Made by a program: the position numbers and the translations under genes. Of a stretch of 64,000 bases of DNA, positions 35,850 through 46,706 are shown piece by piece; the first letter of the stretch is position 1; each line of letters opens with the position of its first letter. Origin of the DNA: Bacteroidota bacterium (GTDB lineage: Bacteria > Bacteroidota > Bacteroidia > Palsa-965); assembly GCA_020402865.1 (NCBI GenBank), contig JADBYT010000002.1, forward strand, positions 248,001 through 312,000, given 5' to 3'. Below the pieces are notes generated by a model. It did not search any database. It was not told the origin of the DNA and saw only the letters and a program-made list of their open reading frames with translations.

Positions 35850-38549
35850 TTACTTCTCCCACCTCGACGGCGTACGTGCATAATTCGGGTAGCCTGCGCA
35901 TTCTTCGCAATAAAGTTCGCGCGCTCCTTCGTGGTCGAATAGCTGGAAACTTACATTGCAGGGGCCTGTAAAAATTTCGCACCATTCATTGTGTGTCAGG
36001 TAACTTCTTGACCAGCGAAGCAATTCAAGATACTCGTTGAAGTAGGCTGAGTCGGCTTCTTCGTAATGCGTGTAATGCAGTTTGATGTAGAGGATTAATG
36101 CTTCGTGATTGGGTTCGGGCTTTGTGGCAATTGGATTAATTATTTGATAGGCCATCCTCACGGCATCGTGTTCAATGCAATATTTTGCCAGCTTTACACC
36201 TATGCTGTCATTCATTCGTCCGTTTTGCCAGTAGCGGTTAATTTCATATAAACTGGCAAATACATTATCCTTAAACTTTTTACCCTTTTCTTCGTAGTAA
36301 GGCACGGCAAGATAATGCCATGTTACGGTTAAGTCCTCAATTACATTTTGCATGGAATCAGGCGCGTGTGTGGCGAGCCAGTTGAGTAAATTGAGAAATA
36401 CTTCAGGATCGTCGCCTGATAGCGGATTGTTGAGAATGCCGTAGCGGAGATAGAGTTCGGTTGCACAGAATACGGGTTCCCAATATTGGGTAAGTAAATT
36501 GTTACTGGCAATCAGATATGATTCATTGAAAAGTTTTCTGTCTGCTTTGAGCGAGTCGGCCTTGTTATCGAGATGGTAACGCACCATCCATGCCTGCCGC
36601 CAGCGCAAGGTGTGAAAGATTTCCTGCGGAGGAAATTTTCGTTTGCGGAAGCATTGCGTGTCTGCTTTTTGCTGCAACAGTAAACTGAATTCGTAAGTCT
36701 GCAGGCGGGAGAGAGAATCGAGGTAATGTGGTTTGAAAACAGATTTAAGGGTGCTGTCTGTCCATGCTTTGTAATGTTCGCCGAGCCACTCGCAGGTAGG
36801 TTTAGGGGCGGGCTGAATGGATACCTGCAGTGTAATACGCGCGTAGCGTTGTTTTGAGAGCCACGGTTCGGCCATGTTGGCGATGGCAGTGTCGAGCAGC
36901 ATTTTTTTGACTTCTTCGTGGCTTTTGCCTTTGAAAGTGGCCAGTGCAGGTATGCGTTGAATCTGCTTTTCGAACAAGGGCCAGTTCTCGTCGGTTTTTA
37001 TGGTAAAGGGAAACGTATCGCGCTGGGTAGTTTGCATGGCCTGTACAATAGATTGTGAGCGGCGTTGCTGAAGTTGCTTGTTAACAGCTTCGCTGCCTTC
37101 AACTGAAGCATAGGCTTCGATTTGTGCGCTGTGTATGTAGAATGCCGATGTGGAAAGCGAGTCGAGAAAAGGCCGGATGTCTTTTGGCACGTACTCGTAT
37201 TTGTTTTGTTCGAACGGCACGGTAAATGTGCGCCGGGCCTTTACGGGTTTGAGCTGAAGTGAATCGGGGTAAAACGAAACCGGATGATCGGAGGTAACTG
37301 CATATTTCCAGTCTTCGCCACAAAAGGAAGTGAAATGTTTAATCATACACACCTGCTTTTTCTGAATCACTACAAGGTTATATTCTATATAACCAGAAGT
37401 GTTCCTCGGCACTTTCCCTAATGCAATTTCAAAATACTCGGCGTCGTACGGATAAGAAAATACTTTATTCCATACCATCAATTTTCCGCGCAGAGAAAGG
37501 CTGTCGTCGCTTTGTGAAGCAAGCTGAATTTTTTCGCGGAATTTATAAGGCTTCTTTTTCTTAAAACCTTTCTTTAGTTTTTTCTTGTACAATGGTTTCA
37601 GCACACGGCCATTGAAAAGGCATTGTCTGTTTCTGCGGCTTGGTTTTTCGTAAAACTGCGGGTTGCCGCAATCAACAGGTTTATAGGTAACAATTTCGGC
37701 GGCCAGCCCGTCGCGGCGGTTGTTGAGCAGCCATTGCATGTATTCGGTGTCTTTGGTGCGGAAATAAATTTTCCCGTTTTTCACAAACATCGTAGTGCCG
37801 CGTCCCGGAGTAAACTGTCCGTCCATGCAAAATGCGCAGGTGGTGAGTGTGTCCTTGGGTGCTTTAAGTTTCCACGCATGCTTTACACTGTGCGGCTGGT
37901 GCGATACCTGACTGAATGATGAGGTAACGGGAGGCGGCACAAAAGTGGAATAATCAAACGCTGAATCTTCGGCTGGTGTGTAGGGTTTGTAGCCTGCGCG
38001 TGTGCCAAATACCTGTGCGGCGTAGTATTTTCCTGTTTTGGGGTTGTATGCTACGGCAACACCGGTAAACTCATAACCGGGAGTAATTATGTTCTGGTAA
38101 TGACCGGGCGAGTTTACCCAGCCGGTTACCATGTTGCGGGCCATTTGCCCGTAGGTATCATTTACATACACATTATCGTGTTTGTCTTTGAGTGGCTGGT
38201 GTGCAAATGTGAACAGACAATTTTCGCCTACGCCAGAAAAGCCGGTGCCGCCGCAAAAGGCCACACGGTCTGACGGAGCGAAGCGGTTTTTAAACTCAGG
38301 TTCATGGTGTGTGAGTTTGTTTACCGAGTCCATGTAGTCCGCATGCAGGGTGGCTGCTTTGTAGAGCCAGATGTCGTTGCGAAGGGGTGGGAGGTTGTGC
38401 GCGATGCGTACACTGTCCACGCCGGTTTTTACAAGATGTTCGAGGTATTTTATGTTAACGCCTGAAGCGGGCAACGGATCATCGGGCGATTGTGCAAGGC
38501 AATTTACGCCGATGAACATCAACAGGGTTAAAAGCAAACGATGATGCAT
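35850..38549 (-). CDS. large secreted CAP-domain protein with OmpA-like segment
   Basis: 899 residues from the ATG at 38549 (MHHRLLLTLLMFIGVNCLAQ signal); an ATG ten codons upstream is less likely. CAP domain at about 25-190 (LTHHEPEF, GVGENCLFTF, GWVNSPGHYQNI, FTGVAVAYN). A Lys-rich middle part follows. Around 460-600 an OmpA-like pattern appears (IEAYASVEGSEAVN, QLQQRRSQSIVQ), which in OmpA proteins binds peptidoglycan. The C-terminal 300 residues are helical and unrecognised. This combination is uncommon. Its stop lies two bp from that of the convergent CAP gene. Confidence 0.8.
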   Translation of the reverse strand: MHHRLLLTLLMFIGVNCLAQSPDDPLPASGVNIKYLEHLVKTGVDSVRIAHNLPPLRNDIWLYKAATLHADYMDSVNKLTHHEPEFKNRFAPSDRVAFCGGTGFSGVGENCLFTFAHQPLKDKHDNVYVNDTYGQMARNMVTGWVNSPGHYQNIITPGYEFTGVAVAYNPKTGKYYAAQVFGTRAGYKPYTPAEDSAFDYSTFVPPPVTSSFSQVSHQPHSVKHAWKLKAPKDTLTTCAFCMDGQFTPGRGTTMFVKNGKIYFRTKDTEYMQWLLNNRRDGLAAEIVTYKPVDCGNPQFYEKPSRRNRQCLFNGRVLKPLYKKKLKKGFKKKKPYKFREKIQLASQSDDSLSLRGKLMVWNKVFSYPYDAEYFEIALGKVPRNTSGYIEYNLVVIQKKQVCMIKHFTSFCGEDWKYAVTSDHPVSFYPDSLQLKPVKARRTFTVPFEQNKYEYVPKDIRPFLDSLSTSAFYIHSAQIEAYASVEGSEAVNKQLQQRRSQSIVQAMQTTQRDTFPFTIKTDENWPLFEKQIQRIPALATFKGKSHEEVKKMLLDTAIANMAEPWLSKQRYARITLQVSIQPAPKPTCEWLGEHYKAWTDSTLKSVFKPHYLDSLSRLQTYEFSLLLQQKADTQCFRKRKFPPQEIFHTLRWRQAWMVRYHLDNKADSLKADRKLFNESYLIASNNLLTQYWEPVFCATELYLRYGILNNPLSGDDPEVFLNLLNWLATHAPDSMQNVIEDLTVTWHYLAVPYYEEKGKKFKDNVFASLYEINRYWQNGRMNDSIGVKLAKYCIEHDAVRMAYQIINPIATKPEPNHEALILYIKLHYTHYEEADSAYFNEYLELLRWSRSYLTHNEWCEIFTGPCNVSFQLFDHEGARELYCEECAGYPNYARTPSRWEK

Positions 38550-38596
38550 ATTTGCGGGGTTTTTGCAAATATACACCATCGTTTGGAGAGAATAAT

Positions 38597-41500
38597 TTAA
38601 TACCCCAGCACCGGCCCCAGCCAGCGTTCGGCCTCTTCCACGCTCCAGCCTTTGCGGCGGGCGTAGTCTTCTACCTGATCCTTGCGGATTTTGCCTACGC
38701 CGAAGTAATGACTACCGGCATGCGCAATGTACAAACCGGAAACGGCGGCGGTGGGTACCATGGCGAGGCTTTCGGTGAGCGTGATGCCGGCGTTTTCTTC
38801 GGCATTGAGCAGGCGGAAGAGGGTGAGTTTTTCGGTATGGTCGGGCTGCGCGGGATAGCCGGGCGCGGGACGTATGCCTGAGTAGGCTTCGTGAATGAGC
38901 TGTTCGTTGGTGAACGTTTCATCGGGTGCATAGCCCCAGATTTCCTTGCGCACTTTTTCGTGCAGATGCTCGGCAAAAGCCTCAGCCAAACGGTCGGCAA
39001 GGGCTTTGAGCATAATGGCGCTGTAGTCGTCGTGCTGTGCTTCAAACTCCGCCACTTTTGCATCAATGCCAATGCCGGTGGTTACCGCAAAGCCGCCGAT
39101 GTAATCTGTTTTTCCGTTTTGTGCGGGTGCCACAAAATCGGCAAGCGCCACGTTGGCCTGTGCAGCCGGTTTGCGTGTTTGCTGGCGTATGGTGTGAAAC
39201 ACGGCGGTAACATTGCTTCGCGTATCGTCGGCATATACTTCAATATCGTCGCCTTTGGCATTGGCGGGCCAGAGCCCAACCACCGCGCGCGCACCGAGCC
39301 AGTTTTCGCTAATAATTTTTTCGAGCATCTGCTGCGCATCGGCAAAGAGCTTTTTCGCTTCTACGCCGCGCTCGGCATCGTCCAGAATTTTCGGATAGCT
39401 GCCTTTCATTTCCCAGCTGTGAAAGAACGGCGTCCAGTCGATATACGGCACTAATTTATCCAGCGGATAATTGTGGAGGACGGTAATCCCTTTTTGCGCC
39501 GGACTTGCCGCAGTGTAGTTGTTCCAGTCAATAGCGAAACGGTTTTGCCGCGCTTCGTTAATTGAGATAAACTTGTCGGCACTTTGTGCGCGTTCGTTTT
39601 GTACACGCACGCGTTCGTAATCGGCGTTTACTTCTTTCACCAGATTTTCGCGCTGATCGTCGGAAAGCAAGGCTGTGGCTACAGGCACACTGCGCGAGGC
39701 ATCGTTTACATGAATTACCGGATGTGCATAGTGCGGTGCAATTTTCACCGCAGTGTGTACGCGCGATGTGGTGGCACCGCCAATGAGCAGCGGGGTTGAA
39801 AAGCCCAGGCGGCTCATCTCTTTTGCCACATGCACCATCTCATCGAGCGAAGGTGTAATGAGTCCGCTCAGGCCAATAATATCAGCGCCTTCGGCTTTGG
39901 CGCGTTCCAGAATTTTATCGGCGGGCACCATCACGCCCATATCCACAATTTCAAAATTATTACAGGCCAGCACCACGCCCACAATATTTTTACCAATATC
40001 GTGTACATCGCCCTTTACAGTGGCAAGCAACACTTTGCCCGCACTGCGGCTGTTTTCACTTTTCTCGGCTTCGAGATAAGGTGTAAGATAGGCCACGGCT
40101 TTTTTCATTACCCGCGCACTTTTCACTACCTGCGGTAAAAACATTTTACCTGCACCAAACAAATCGCCCACCACATTCATTCCGTCCATCAACGGCCCTT
40201 CAATTACCTCGAGCGATTTGCTGAACATTTGCCGTGCTTCTTCCACATCGGCATCAATGTAATCAGTAATACCTTTTACCAGCGCGTGTGTGAGGCGTGA
40301 GCGCACATCTTCCTTGCGCCACTCTTCATCTTTTTCGGCTTTCTTGCCGGGGCCTTCGCCTTTTAGTTGTTCGGCAAACGTAATGAGGCGCTCGGTAGCA
40401 TCGTCTCTGCGATCAAGCAGTACGTCTTCCACGCGCTCCAGCAGGTCTTTCGGAATTTCGTCATACACCTGCAGCTGGGCCGGATTTACAATACCCATGT
40501 CCATGCCGTGTTTGATGGCATGATACAGGAAAGCCGCATGAATAGCTTCGCGCACGTGGTCGTTACCACGGAAAGAGAATGACACATTGCTTACACCGCC
40601 ACTTACCTTTGCATGCGGAAGATTTTCCTTAATCCATTTTGTAGCAAGGAAAAAGTCGAGCGCGTTGCGGCGGTGTTCTTCCATGCCGGTGGCTACCGGG
40701 AAAATGTTCGGATCGAAAATAATATCCTGTGGCGGGAAATGAACCTGCTGCGTAAGTATATCGTAGGCGCGTTTGCAAATATCAATGCGTCGCTGATAGG
40801 TGTCGGCCTGACCATTTTCGTCAAAAGCCATTACAATCACTGCAGCGCCGTAGCGGCGAATGAGTTTGGCCTGCCGGATAAACTCGGCTTCGCCTTCCTT
40901 GAGTGAAATGGAGTTAACGATTGCTTTGCCCTGCACGCGTTTCAGGCCGGCTTCAATTACGTTCCATTTGGAGGAGTCGATCATTACCGGCACGCGGGCA
41001 ATATCGGGTTCGGCGGCAACCAGATTCAGGAAGCGCACCATAGCGCCTTCCGAGTCGAGCATGCCTTCGTCCATGTTTACGTCAATTACCTGTGCGCCGC
41101 CTTCCACCTGATCGCGTGCAATGGCAAGGGCTTCATCGTATTTCTGTTCGGTAATTAAGCGTGCAAATTTGCGTGAGCCGGTTACGTTGGTACGTTCGCC
41201 CACGTTCATGAAATTGCTTTCGGGCCGCAGTGTAACGGGCTCGAGTCCGCTCAGGCGCATGTGTTGCGGCAGCATGGGTACAGGGCGCGGCTTTGTTTGC
41301 GCGGCGTATTCGGCAATTTTACGAATATGATCGGGTGTGGTGCCGCAGCAGCCGCCCACAATATTCAGAAAGCCGTTTTGCAAAAAGTCATTTACCTGCA
41401 CGCCCATCTGTTCCGGCGTTTCGTCGTATTCGCCAAACTGGTTGGGCAGCCCTGCGTTGGGGTAGCAGCTTACGTAGAAGGGCGATTTCTGCGCGAGTTC

Positions 41501-42262
41501 TTCAATGTACGGACGCATCTGTGCCGCGCCCAGTGCGCAGTTCAGGCCCACACTCAGCAGGTCGATGTGTGCCACTGAGTTCAGAAATGCTTCGGTAGTC
41601 TGGCCCGAAAGTGTGCGGCCGCTGGCATCGGTAATTGTGCCTGAAACCATTACCGGTATGCGCAATCCGCGTTGTTCGGCAATGCTGTCTATTGCAAACA
41701 GTGCTGCTTTGGCGTTGAGTGTATCAAAGATGGTTTCCACGAGCAGCAAATCCGATCCGCCGTCGAGCAGGCCGTTTATCTGTTCGCTGTAGGCCGCTAC
41801 AAGTTCATCGAAATCAACCGCGCGGAAGCCGGGGTCGTTTACATCGGGCGAGAGTGATGCGGTGCGGTTGGTGGGGCCCATGGCGCCGGCCACAAAGCGT
41901 GCGCGGCCGGTTTGTGCGGTGTATTCGTCGGCCGCCTGTCGGGCTAATTTGGCGGCTTCGACGTTCATTTCATACGCCAGTGCTTCCATCTGGTAATCGG
42001 CCAGCGAAATGCGTTGTGCGTTGAAGGTGTTTGTTTCGATAATATCAGCGCCCGCATCAAGGTAGGCGCGGTGAATATCGAGAATGATTTGCGGCTGGGT
42101 GAGCACCAGCAAATCGTTGTTGCCTTTCAGGTCGTGCGGCCACTGCGCGAAGCGTGCGCCACGGTAATCGGCTTCTTCGAGTTTGTGGCGCTGAATCATG
42201 GTGCCCATTGCACCGTCAATGACAAGCACCCGTTTTTTGAGTTCGCTGCGTATATCTTTCAT
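38597..42262 (-). CDS. metH: cobalamin-dependent methionine synthase
   Basis: 1221 residues, full length. In order: homocysteine-binding domain (1-330) with the zinc motif [14 protein letters not shown]; methyltetrahydrofolate-binding domain (about 350-620, [14 protein letters not shown]); B12 cap and B12 domain (about 640-890) with the cobalt-ligand motif DVHDIGKNI; and the AdoMet reactivation domain (about 900-1221) with [12 protein letters not shown]. It makes methionine from homocysteine. The upstream methyltransferase gene is nine bp away and a SAM-I riboswitch heads the unit, matching methionine control. Confidence 0.98.
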   Translation of the reverse strand: MKDIRSELKKRVLVIDGAMGTMIQRHKLEEADYRGARFAQWPHDLKGNNDLLVLTQPQIILDIHRAYLDAGADIIETNTFNAQRISLADYQMEALAYEMNVEAAKLARQAADEYTAQTGRARFVAGAMGPTNRTASLSPDVNDPGFRAVDFDELVAAYSEQINGLLDGGSDLLLVETIFDTLNAKAALFAIDSIAEQRGLRIPVMVSGTITDASGRTLSGQTTEAFLNSVAHIDLLSVGLNCALGAAQMRPYIEELAQKSPFYVSCYPNAGLPNQFGEYDETPEQMGVQVNDFLQNGFLNIVGGCCGTTPDHIRKIAEYAAQTKPRPVPMLPQHMRLSGLEPVTLRPESNFMNVGERTNVTGSRKFARLITEQKYDEALAIARDQVEGGAQVIDVNMDEGMLDSEGAMVRFLNLVAAEPDIARVPVMIDSSKWNVIEAGLKRVQGKAIVNSISLKEGEAEFIRQAKLIRRYGAAVIVMAFDENGQADTYQRRIDICKRAYDILTQQVHFPPQDIIFDPNIFPVATGMEEHRRNALDFFLATKWIKENLPHAKVSGGVSNVSFSFRGNDHVREAIHAAFLYHAIKHGMDMGIVNPAQLQVYDEIPKDLLERVEDVLLDRRDDATERLITFAEQLKGEGPGKKAEKDEEWRKEDVRSRLTHALVKGITDYIDADVEEARQMFSKSLEVIEGPLMDGMNVVGDLFGAGKMFLPQVVKSARVMKKAVAYLTPYLEAEKSENSRSAGKVLLATVKGDVHDIGKNIVGVVLACNNFEIVDMGVMVPADKILERAKAEGADIIGLSGLITPSLDEMVHVAKEMSRLGFSTPLLIGGATTSRVHTAVKIAPHYAHPVIHVNDASRSVPVATALLSDDQRENLVKEVNADYERVRVQNERAQSADKFISINEARQNRFAIDWNNYTAASPAQKGITVLHNYPLDKLVPYIDWTPFFHSWEMKGSYPKILDDAERGVEAKKLFADAQQMLEKIISENWLGARAVVGLWPANAKGDDIEVYADDTRSNVTAVFHTIRQQTRKPAAQANVALADFVAPAQNGKTDYIGGFAVTTGIGIDAKVAEFEAQHDDYSAIMLKALADRLAEAFAEHLHEKVRKEIWGYAPDETFTNEQLIHEAYSGIRPAPGYPAQPDHTEKLTLFRLLNAEENAGITLTESLAMVPTAAVSGLYIAHAGSHYFGVGKIRKDQVEDYARRKGWSVEEAERWLGPVLGY

Positions 42263-42271
42263 AAATCGAGG

Positions 42272-43033
42272 TCAGTTCAGTATGCCGTGAAAAGCGCGGC
42301 AGTGATAGCGCATGGTCACGGTGCCGTTTTCCTGGTAGCGGAGAAATATTTTTTTGAGTACGTTTTTCATAAACCCGAATTCGGGGTGCGTTTCATCGGG
42401 CATGTACGACGAGGAAAGCACGCGTCCGATCAGGCCTTCGAATGTGAGCAGCTGTACGTTTTCGGTAGCGGTTTCGCGCCAGTTGCCTTCGCCCCAGAGT
42501 TTGTTGAAGGAGGCTTCACCAAATTGCTTGTGATCTACTTTGGCATAATCAATGGCGAAGTAGCGCAGGGCATCTTCATACACTTCCGAAAAGCCGTCGC
42601 CCTGTGTAATGCGGTCGTTCCAGATGAGGACTACCTGTCCGCCGGGTTTGAGTATGCGGCGGAATTCGGCGGCAGTTTCGGGTGAGTCAAACCAGTGCCA
42701 GGCCTGGGCGGCCGCAATGGTGTTGATGCTTTGCGCGGTAAGTCCGGTGTTTTCTGCAGTTCCTGCATGCCAGTTCACGAGCGGCTGCATTGCGGTAAAT
42801 TCACAACCGGCATTTCGCATGGGTTCGTTGGGTTCTACAGCCTGCACGGTATGCCCGTTTTGGGCAAACAGCATGGCTGATATTCCTGTGCCTGCGCCAA
42901 TGTCGGCAATCACATCGCCGGGAGTAAGCGCGCCGTTTTGCCGCAGGGCATCGTAAAGTGCCTGCGGATAGCCGGGACGCCATTTTACGTAGTTGGCCAC
43001 GCGGCCTGAAAAACGTTCGGTAGTTTGGCTCAT
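42272..43033 (-). CDS. class I SAM-dependent methyltransferase
   Basis: 253 residues from the ATG at 43033 (MSQTTERFSGRVANYVKWRP); a TTG 15 bp upstream is less likely. Motif I is VIADIGAGTGISAMLFA, motif II AVEPNEPM, and then AQAWHWFDSPETAAEFRRIL with LKPGGQVVLIWNDR, the pattern of the YcgJ/Coq5-like group. The substrate is unknown. Its position as the first gene after a SAM-I riboswitch and directly before metH suggests a link to sulfur or methyl metabolism (inference). Confidence 0.88.
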   Translation of the reverse strand: MSQTTERFSGRVANYVKWRPGYPQALYDALRQNGALTPGDVIADIGAGTGISAMLFAQNGHTVQAVEPNEPMRNAGCEFTAMQPLVNWHAGTAENTGLTAQSINTIAAAQAWHWFDSPETAAEFRRILKPGGQVVLIWNDRITQGDGFSEVYEDALRYFAIDYAKVDHKQFGEASFNKLWGEGNWRETATENVQLLTFEGLIGRVLSSSYMPDETHPEFGFMKNVLKKIFLRYQENGTVTMRYHCRAFHGILN

Positions 43034-43050
43034 ACTCTGCTTTTTCAAAC

Positions 43051-43082
43051 AAAAAAACCTCCCCTGTGTTCAGTCAGAGGAG
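43051..43082 (-). terminator. riboswitch-controlled terminator
   Basis: On the minus strand CTCCTCTG...CAGGGGAG (8 bp, one G.U) is followed by GTTTTTTT, 18 bp before the methyltransferase ATG. With the SAM-I aptamer just upstream it forms the expression platform. Confidence 0.85.
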
Positions 43083-43122
43083 ATTCCGAGGTAGGGTATG
43101 CCTTGCAGCCGGAAGCACACTG

Positions 43123-43229
43123 ACTTATCTTCACTCCGTTTGTTGGAGCAGGAAGTGGCACCTTCATAGCCTGAGCCGTGGGTTGCCAAGGTTTCGCAGG
43201 GCACAGTCCCTCCACCTTTCTGGATAAGT
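43123..43229 (-). promoter_or_regulatory. SAM-I (S-box) riboswitch aptamer
   Basis: On the minus strand P1 is ACTTATC...GATAAGT. It encloses the family core: CCAGAAAGGTGGAGGGACTG, then GCCC-TGC-GAAACC and GGCAACC, followed by a P3/P4 region. These are the conserved S-box segments. Binding S-adenosylmethionine should favour the terminator at 43051-43082 and shut off the methyltransferase-metH operon. Confidence 0.92.
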
Positions 43230-43489
43230 TGTTTTGTTTGAGAACGTGGTGCAAATATAGGTTTTTAAACCGTAGCAACAGGGTGTTTAAGGCATTACGA
43301 AAATCAAAATAAGAAAATGAAAGGTGCGTAGGGGTATTAGTTATTGTTCCTGTCTTGTTAGTGTATCTCCCAGTACAATGATTCAAAAATTATGGCATGT
43401 GCAGTAACCCTTTTGGTGCATTATTCGTCACAAGGCAGCTGTTGAATGCTTGTTTTTGTATCTTTAAAACCTCTCACCACTACACCATT

Positions 43490-45808
43490 ATGCCTCAACC
43501 AGAAAAATCATTTCAACGGCTATTTTTGCTGTTGTTGCTGTTGTTTCCCGGATTTCTGCTTCATGCACAGAATCAGAAATTTACACTGAGCGGTTTCGTT
43601 TCCGACTCAGCCAATGGCGAAATGCTCATTGGCGCATCCATTTATGTAAAAGGCACCAGCACCGGCGTGGCTGCCAACGTATATGGCTTTTACTCGCTTA
43701 CACTGCCGCAGGGGGATTATGTGCTGGTGTGCAACTACATCGGCTACCGGCAAAAGCAAATCAACGTTACGCTCAAGGCCGATGTGACGCTGAATGTAAC
43801 CATGAGTAATTCAGAGGCCGGCACCACCATGAAAGAAGTGGTAATTACTGCCGACCGCAATCAGGAACAGGTTACCAATACACAAACAAGCGCCATAAGT
43901 ATTCCGGTTGATCAGGTGCGTACGCTACCCACCATTGGCGGTGAAACCGATATTATTAAGGTAATGCAGCTTATGCCCGGCGTAAAACGCGGTGGCGAAG
44001 GGCAGAACGCCATGTTTGTGCGTGGTGGTCAGGGCGATGATAACCTGATTCTGCTTGATGAAGCAGTGGTATATAACGTTTCTCACCTGTTTGGGTTTTT
44101 CTCCGTATTCAATAATGATGCGCTGAAAGACGTAACCATGATTAAAGGCGGGTTTCCGGCACAATACGGCGGCCGCATGTCGTCGGTAATGGATATCCGC
44201 ATGAAGGATGGTGATTTTCAGCACTTCCGTGCCGATGGCGGCATTGGTATTCTTTCTTCACATCTTACCCTGCAAGGGCCTATTATTAAAGGTAAATCGT
44301 CGTTTCTCCTTTCAGGGCGCCGGTCGTATATCGACAGGATGTTTAAGCTGGTGAATGGGGGACAAAATGTATTGCCTTACTATTTCTATGATGCCAATCT
44401 GAAACTGAATTATACCATTTCCGACAAAGACCGCATTTTCCTGAGCGGCTATATTGGCGACGATGTGCTGAACGGAAGTGCGGGCGGCGACAGCAGTTTG
44501 TTCGAAGGTGGTTTCCGGCTCGGCAATTTCACTTCCACACTGCGCTGGAACCATACCTACAACCCGAAGCTCTTTTCAAACATCTCGTTCATTCACACCC
44601 GCTTCCGGTACGATGTGGAAGCGGCCATTCCCGGCAACAGCTTTCTGGTACAGTCGCGCATTGCTGATTTGGGGGTGAAAGCCGATTACAATTATTACCG
44701 CGGACCCGGACAAACACTGCGTTACGGTGCGTCTTACACCAATCACCTTTTCCGTCCGAACGTGGTAAACACTTCGGGTCAGATTGCGGATTACCTGCAA
44801 TCGCGCGAGGGTAAAAAGGTATATACACACGAATTAGGACTTTATGCCAACTACGAAACCGAACTTGATTCGGCGTGGAAAGTAAACGGCGGTGTTCGTC
44901 TTTCTACGCTCGTAACCACCGACAAGGTGTTTTTCCACCCCGAACCACGCGCTTCGGCCACCTGGCTCTTTCATAAAAAACAGTCGCTCAAGTTCAGTTA
45001 CGCCAAAATGGTGCAGTACCTGCATCTGGTGTCGAGCTCATCAGTGGCGCTGCCCACCGATTTGTGGTACCCGGTTACCTCGCGCACCAAGCCTCCTGTT
45101 GCGCATCAGGTGGCAGCAAGCTACAACTACAATTTCAGCAAACTCAAAACGCTTGTTACCGTTGAGGCGTATTACAAATGGATGCGCAATCTTATCGAGT
45201 ACCGCGAAGGAGCTGTGCTTATCCTCAACGACAATTACGAAAACGAACTGGTAAGCGGCAAAGGCCGTGCATACGGTTTCGAGTTTTTTGCACAGCGCAC
45301 CGAAGGCAAACTCACCGGCTGGATCGGCTACACACTTTCGTGGTCCACACGCCAGTTTGATGAGCTGAACAACGGCAAGGAATTCTTCGCCAAGTTCGAC
45401 CGGCGCCACGATTTTTCAATAGTGGGTATGTGGCAGATCAGTAAGCGTGTGTCGTTTTCGGCGGTTTGGGTATATAGCACCGGGCAGCGTTTTACGCCCA
45501 TTACCGGTAATTTCTTTATGCCTAACTCGGCGCTTACTTCGGTTGATGCGCTGCCTATTTATGCCGAGCGTAACTCGCTTCAGCTGCCTGCCGCGCATCG
45601 TCTCGATTTCAATTTTGTAATCAAATCGCGCCTCGATCGTAAATGGCTTATCTGGACCGGCGAATGGATTCTGGGTGCTTACAACACCTACAACCGCGCC
45701 CAGCCCTACAGAGTAGATGTTGTTCCTTCCGAAAGCGGCGGCTATAAATATCAGGCCAGAGGGCTTTTCGGTTTCATTCCTTCCATTGCTTACAATTTCC
45801 GCTTCTAA
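43490..45808 (+). CDS. TonB-dependent receptor with carboxypeptidase-regulatory-like domain
   Basis: 772 residues from the ATG at 43490 (MPQPEKSFQRLFLLLLLLFP signal). Residues about 30-115 are a CarboxypepD_reg-like domain (FTLSGFVSDSANGEMLIGA, GFYSLTLPQGDY). The plug domain is at about 130-240 (GGETDIIKVMQLMPGVKRG, FVRGGQGDDNLILLDEA). A 22-strand barrel follows, ending in IAYNFRF. It imports an unknown ligand across the outer membrane using TonB energy. A DUF4249 lipoprotein gene follows by four bp; no SusD gene is present. Confidence 0.94.
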   Translation: MPQPEKSFQRLFLLLLLLFPGFLLHAQNQKFTLSGFVSDSANGEMLIGASIYVKGTSTGVAANVYGFYSLTLPQGDYVLVCNYIGYRQKQINVTLKADVTLNVTMSNSEAGTTMKEVVITADRNQEQVTNTQTSAISIPVDQVRTLPTIGGETDIIKVMQLMPGVKRGGEGQNAMFVRGGQGDDNLILLDEAVVYNVSHLFGFFSVFNNDALKDVTMIKGGFPAQYGGRMSSVMDIRMKDGDFQHFRADGGIGILSSHLTLQGPIIKGKSSFLLSGRRSYIDRMFKLVNGGQNVLPYYFYDANLKLNYTISDKDRIFLSGYIGDDVLNGSAGGDSSLFEGGFRLGNFTSTLRWNHTYNPKLFSNISFIHTRFRYDVEAAIPGNSFLVQSRIADLGVKADYNYYRGPGQTLRYGASYTNHLFRPNVVNTSGQIADYLQSREGKKVYTHELGLYANYETELDSAWKVNGGVRLSTLVTTDKVFFHPEPRASATWLFHKKQSLKFSYAKMVQYLHLVSSSSVALPTDLWYPVTSRTKPPVAHQVAASYNYNFSKLKTLVTVEAYYKWMRNLIEYREGAVLILNDNYENELVSGKGRAYGFEFFAQRTEGKLTGWIGYTLSWSTRQFDELNNGKEFFAKFDRRHDFSIVGMWQISKRVSFSAVWVYSTGQRFTPITGNFFMPNSALTSVDALPIYAERNSLQLPAAHRLDFNFVIKSRLDRKWLIWTGEWILGAYNTYNRAQPYRVDVVPSESGGYKYQARGLFGFIPSIAYNFRF

Positions 45809-45812
45809 CGTC

Positions 45813-46697
45813 ATGAAAAATATTAGTCTTTATATCTCCGCACTGCTTGCATTTGTGTTTGCCACAAGCTGCCGTCCTGAACCCATCGACATTGAAATAG
45901 CACAGGCGCCGGTTAAACTGGTAGTTACCTCGCAGGTTGTGCCGGGGCAGATTATGGTTGTGGGTCTTACCCGCAGTTTCAGCGCACTCAGTACCGGCGG
46001 CAACGCCGATACCATCAGCGATAATTTCCTTGATTCGGTGCTGGTTGAAAATGCGATCGTGACTGTTGATCATCCCGGCGGCACCGATACACTTTACATG
46101 ATTACGCCCGGTATTTATGCCAGCATCAATGTACTGCTCAGTAATTACGGCACCTATACACTGCGCGCACGTGATGTGGTGATGAATCTCGAAATTACTT
46201 CCACCACGCAACTCATGCCGCAAGTGGTACCCGATTCTGTAGCCCCTTATTTCGAGTATCTCTCAAACGACACAAATTTGTTTGTGCATTACGAACTCAC
46301 CGACATTCCCGGCGAACAAAATTTTTACGTCGTAAATTTCTATCGCAACAACAACGATACCGGTGCCAGCCTCGACCCCAATACGTATTTCGCAGCGGGG
46401 CAAAACAAACTCACTTCCTTTGACCTTATCACGGATACCGATTTCGACCAGAACGGCCGCCTTGTGCGCAACCGCGAAATAACGGATGTAGGGTACTACG
46501 ATACGATTGCGGTTACCGTGTCGCACATCAGTAAAGGATACTATGAGTTTCTTTCGGCTTACAAACGTTCGGGCTCATTAATCAATCAGCTCACCGGCGA
46601 ACCGATTAATTTCCCCACAAATGTGCAGGGAGGCTATGGGTATTTCAATGCACATATTCCTACGGTGCGTATTTTTGAGTTGCCTGATTATCATTAA
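45813..46697 (+). CDS. DUF4249 family lipoprotein
   Basis: 294 residues from the ATG at 45813. Signal and lipobox (LLAFVFATSC, Cys about 20) are followed by beta-rich sequence typical of DUF4249 (KLVVTSQVVPGQIMVVGLTR, VLVENAIVTVDHPGG, PGIYASINVLLSNYGTYTL). DUF4249 proteins are regularly encoded behind TonB-dependent receptors and probably act at the cell surface with them. The four-bp spacing supports co-translation. Ligand unknown. Confidence 0.88.
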   Translation: MKNISLYISALLAFVFATSCRPEPIDIEIAQAPVKLVVTSQVVPGQIMVVGLTRSFSALSTGGNADTISDNFLDSVLVENAIVTVDHPGGTDTLYMITPGIYASINVLLSNYGTYTLRARDVVMNLEITSTTQLMPQVVPDSVAPYFEYLSNDTNLFVHYELTDIPGEQNFYVVNFYRNNNDTGASLDPNTYFAAGQNKLTSFDLITDTDFDQNGRLVRNREITDVGYYDTIAVTVSHISKGYYEFLSAYKRSGSLINQLTGEPINFPTNVQGGYGYFNAHIPTVRIFELPDYH

Positions 46698-46706
46698 TCT
46701 GCTGAC

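Noticed and set aside
43045-43386. 113-codon minus-strand ORF
   Set aside because: It is the SAM-I riboswitch and its terminator read as protein.
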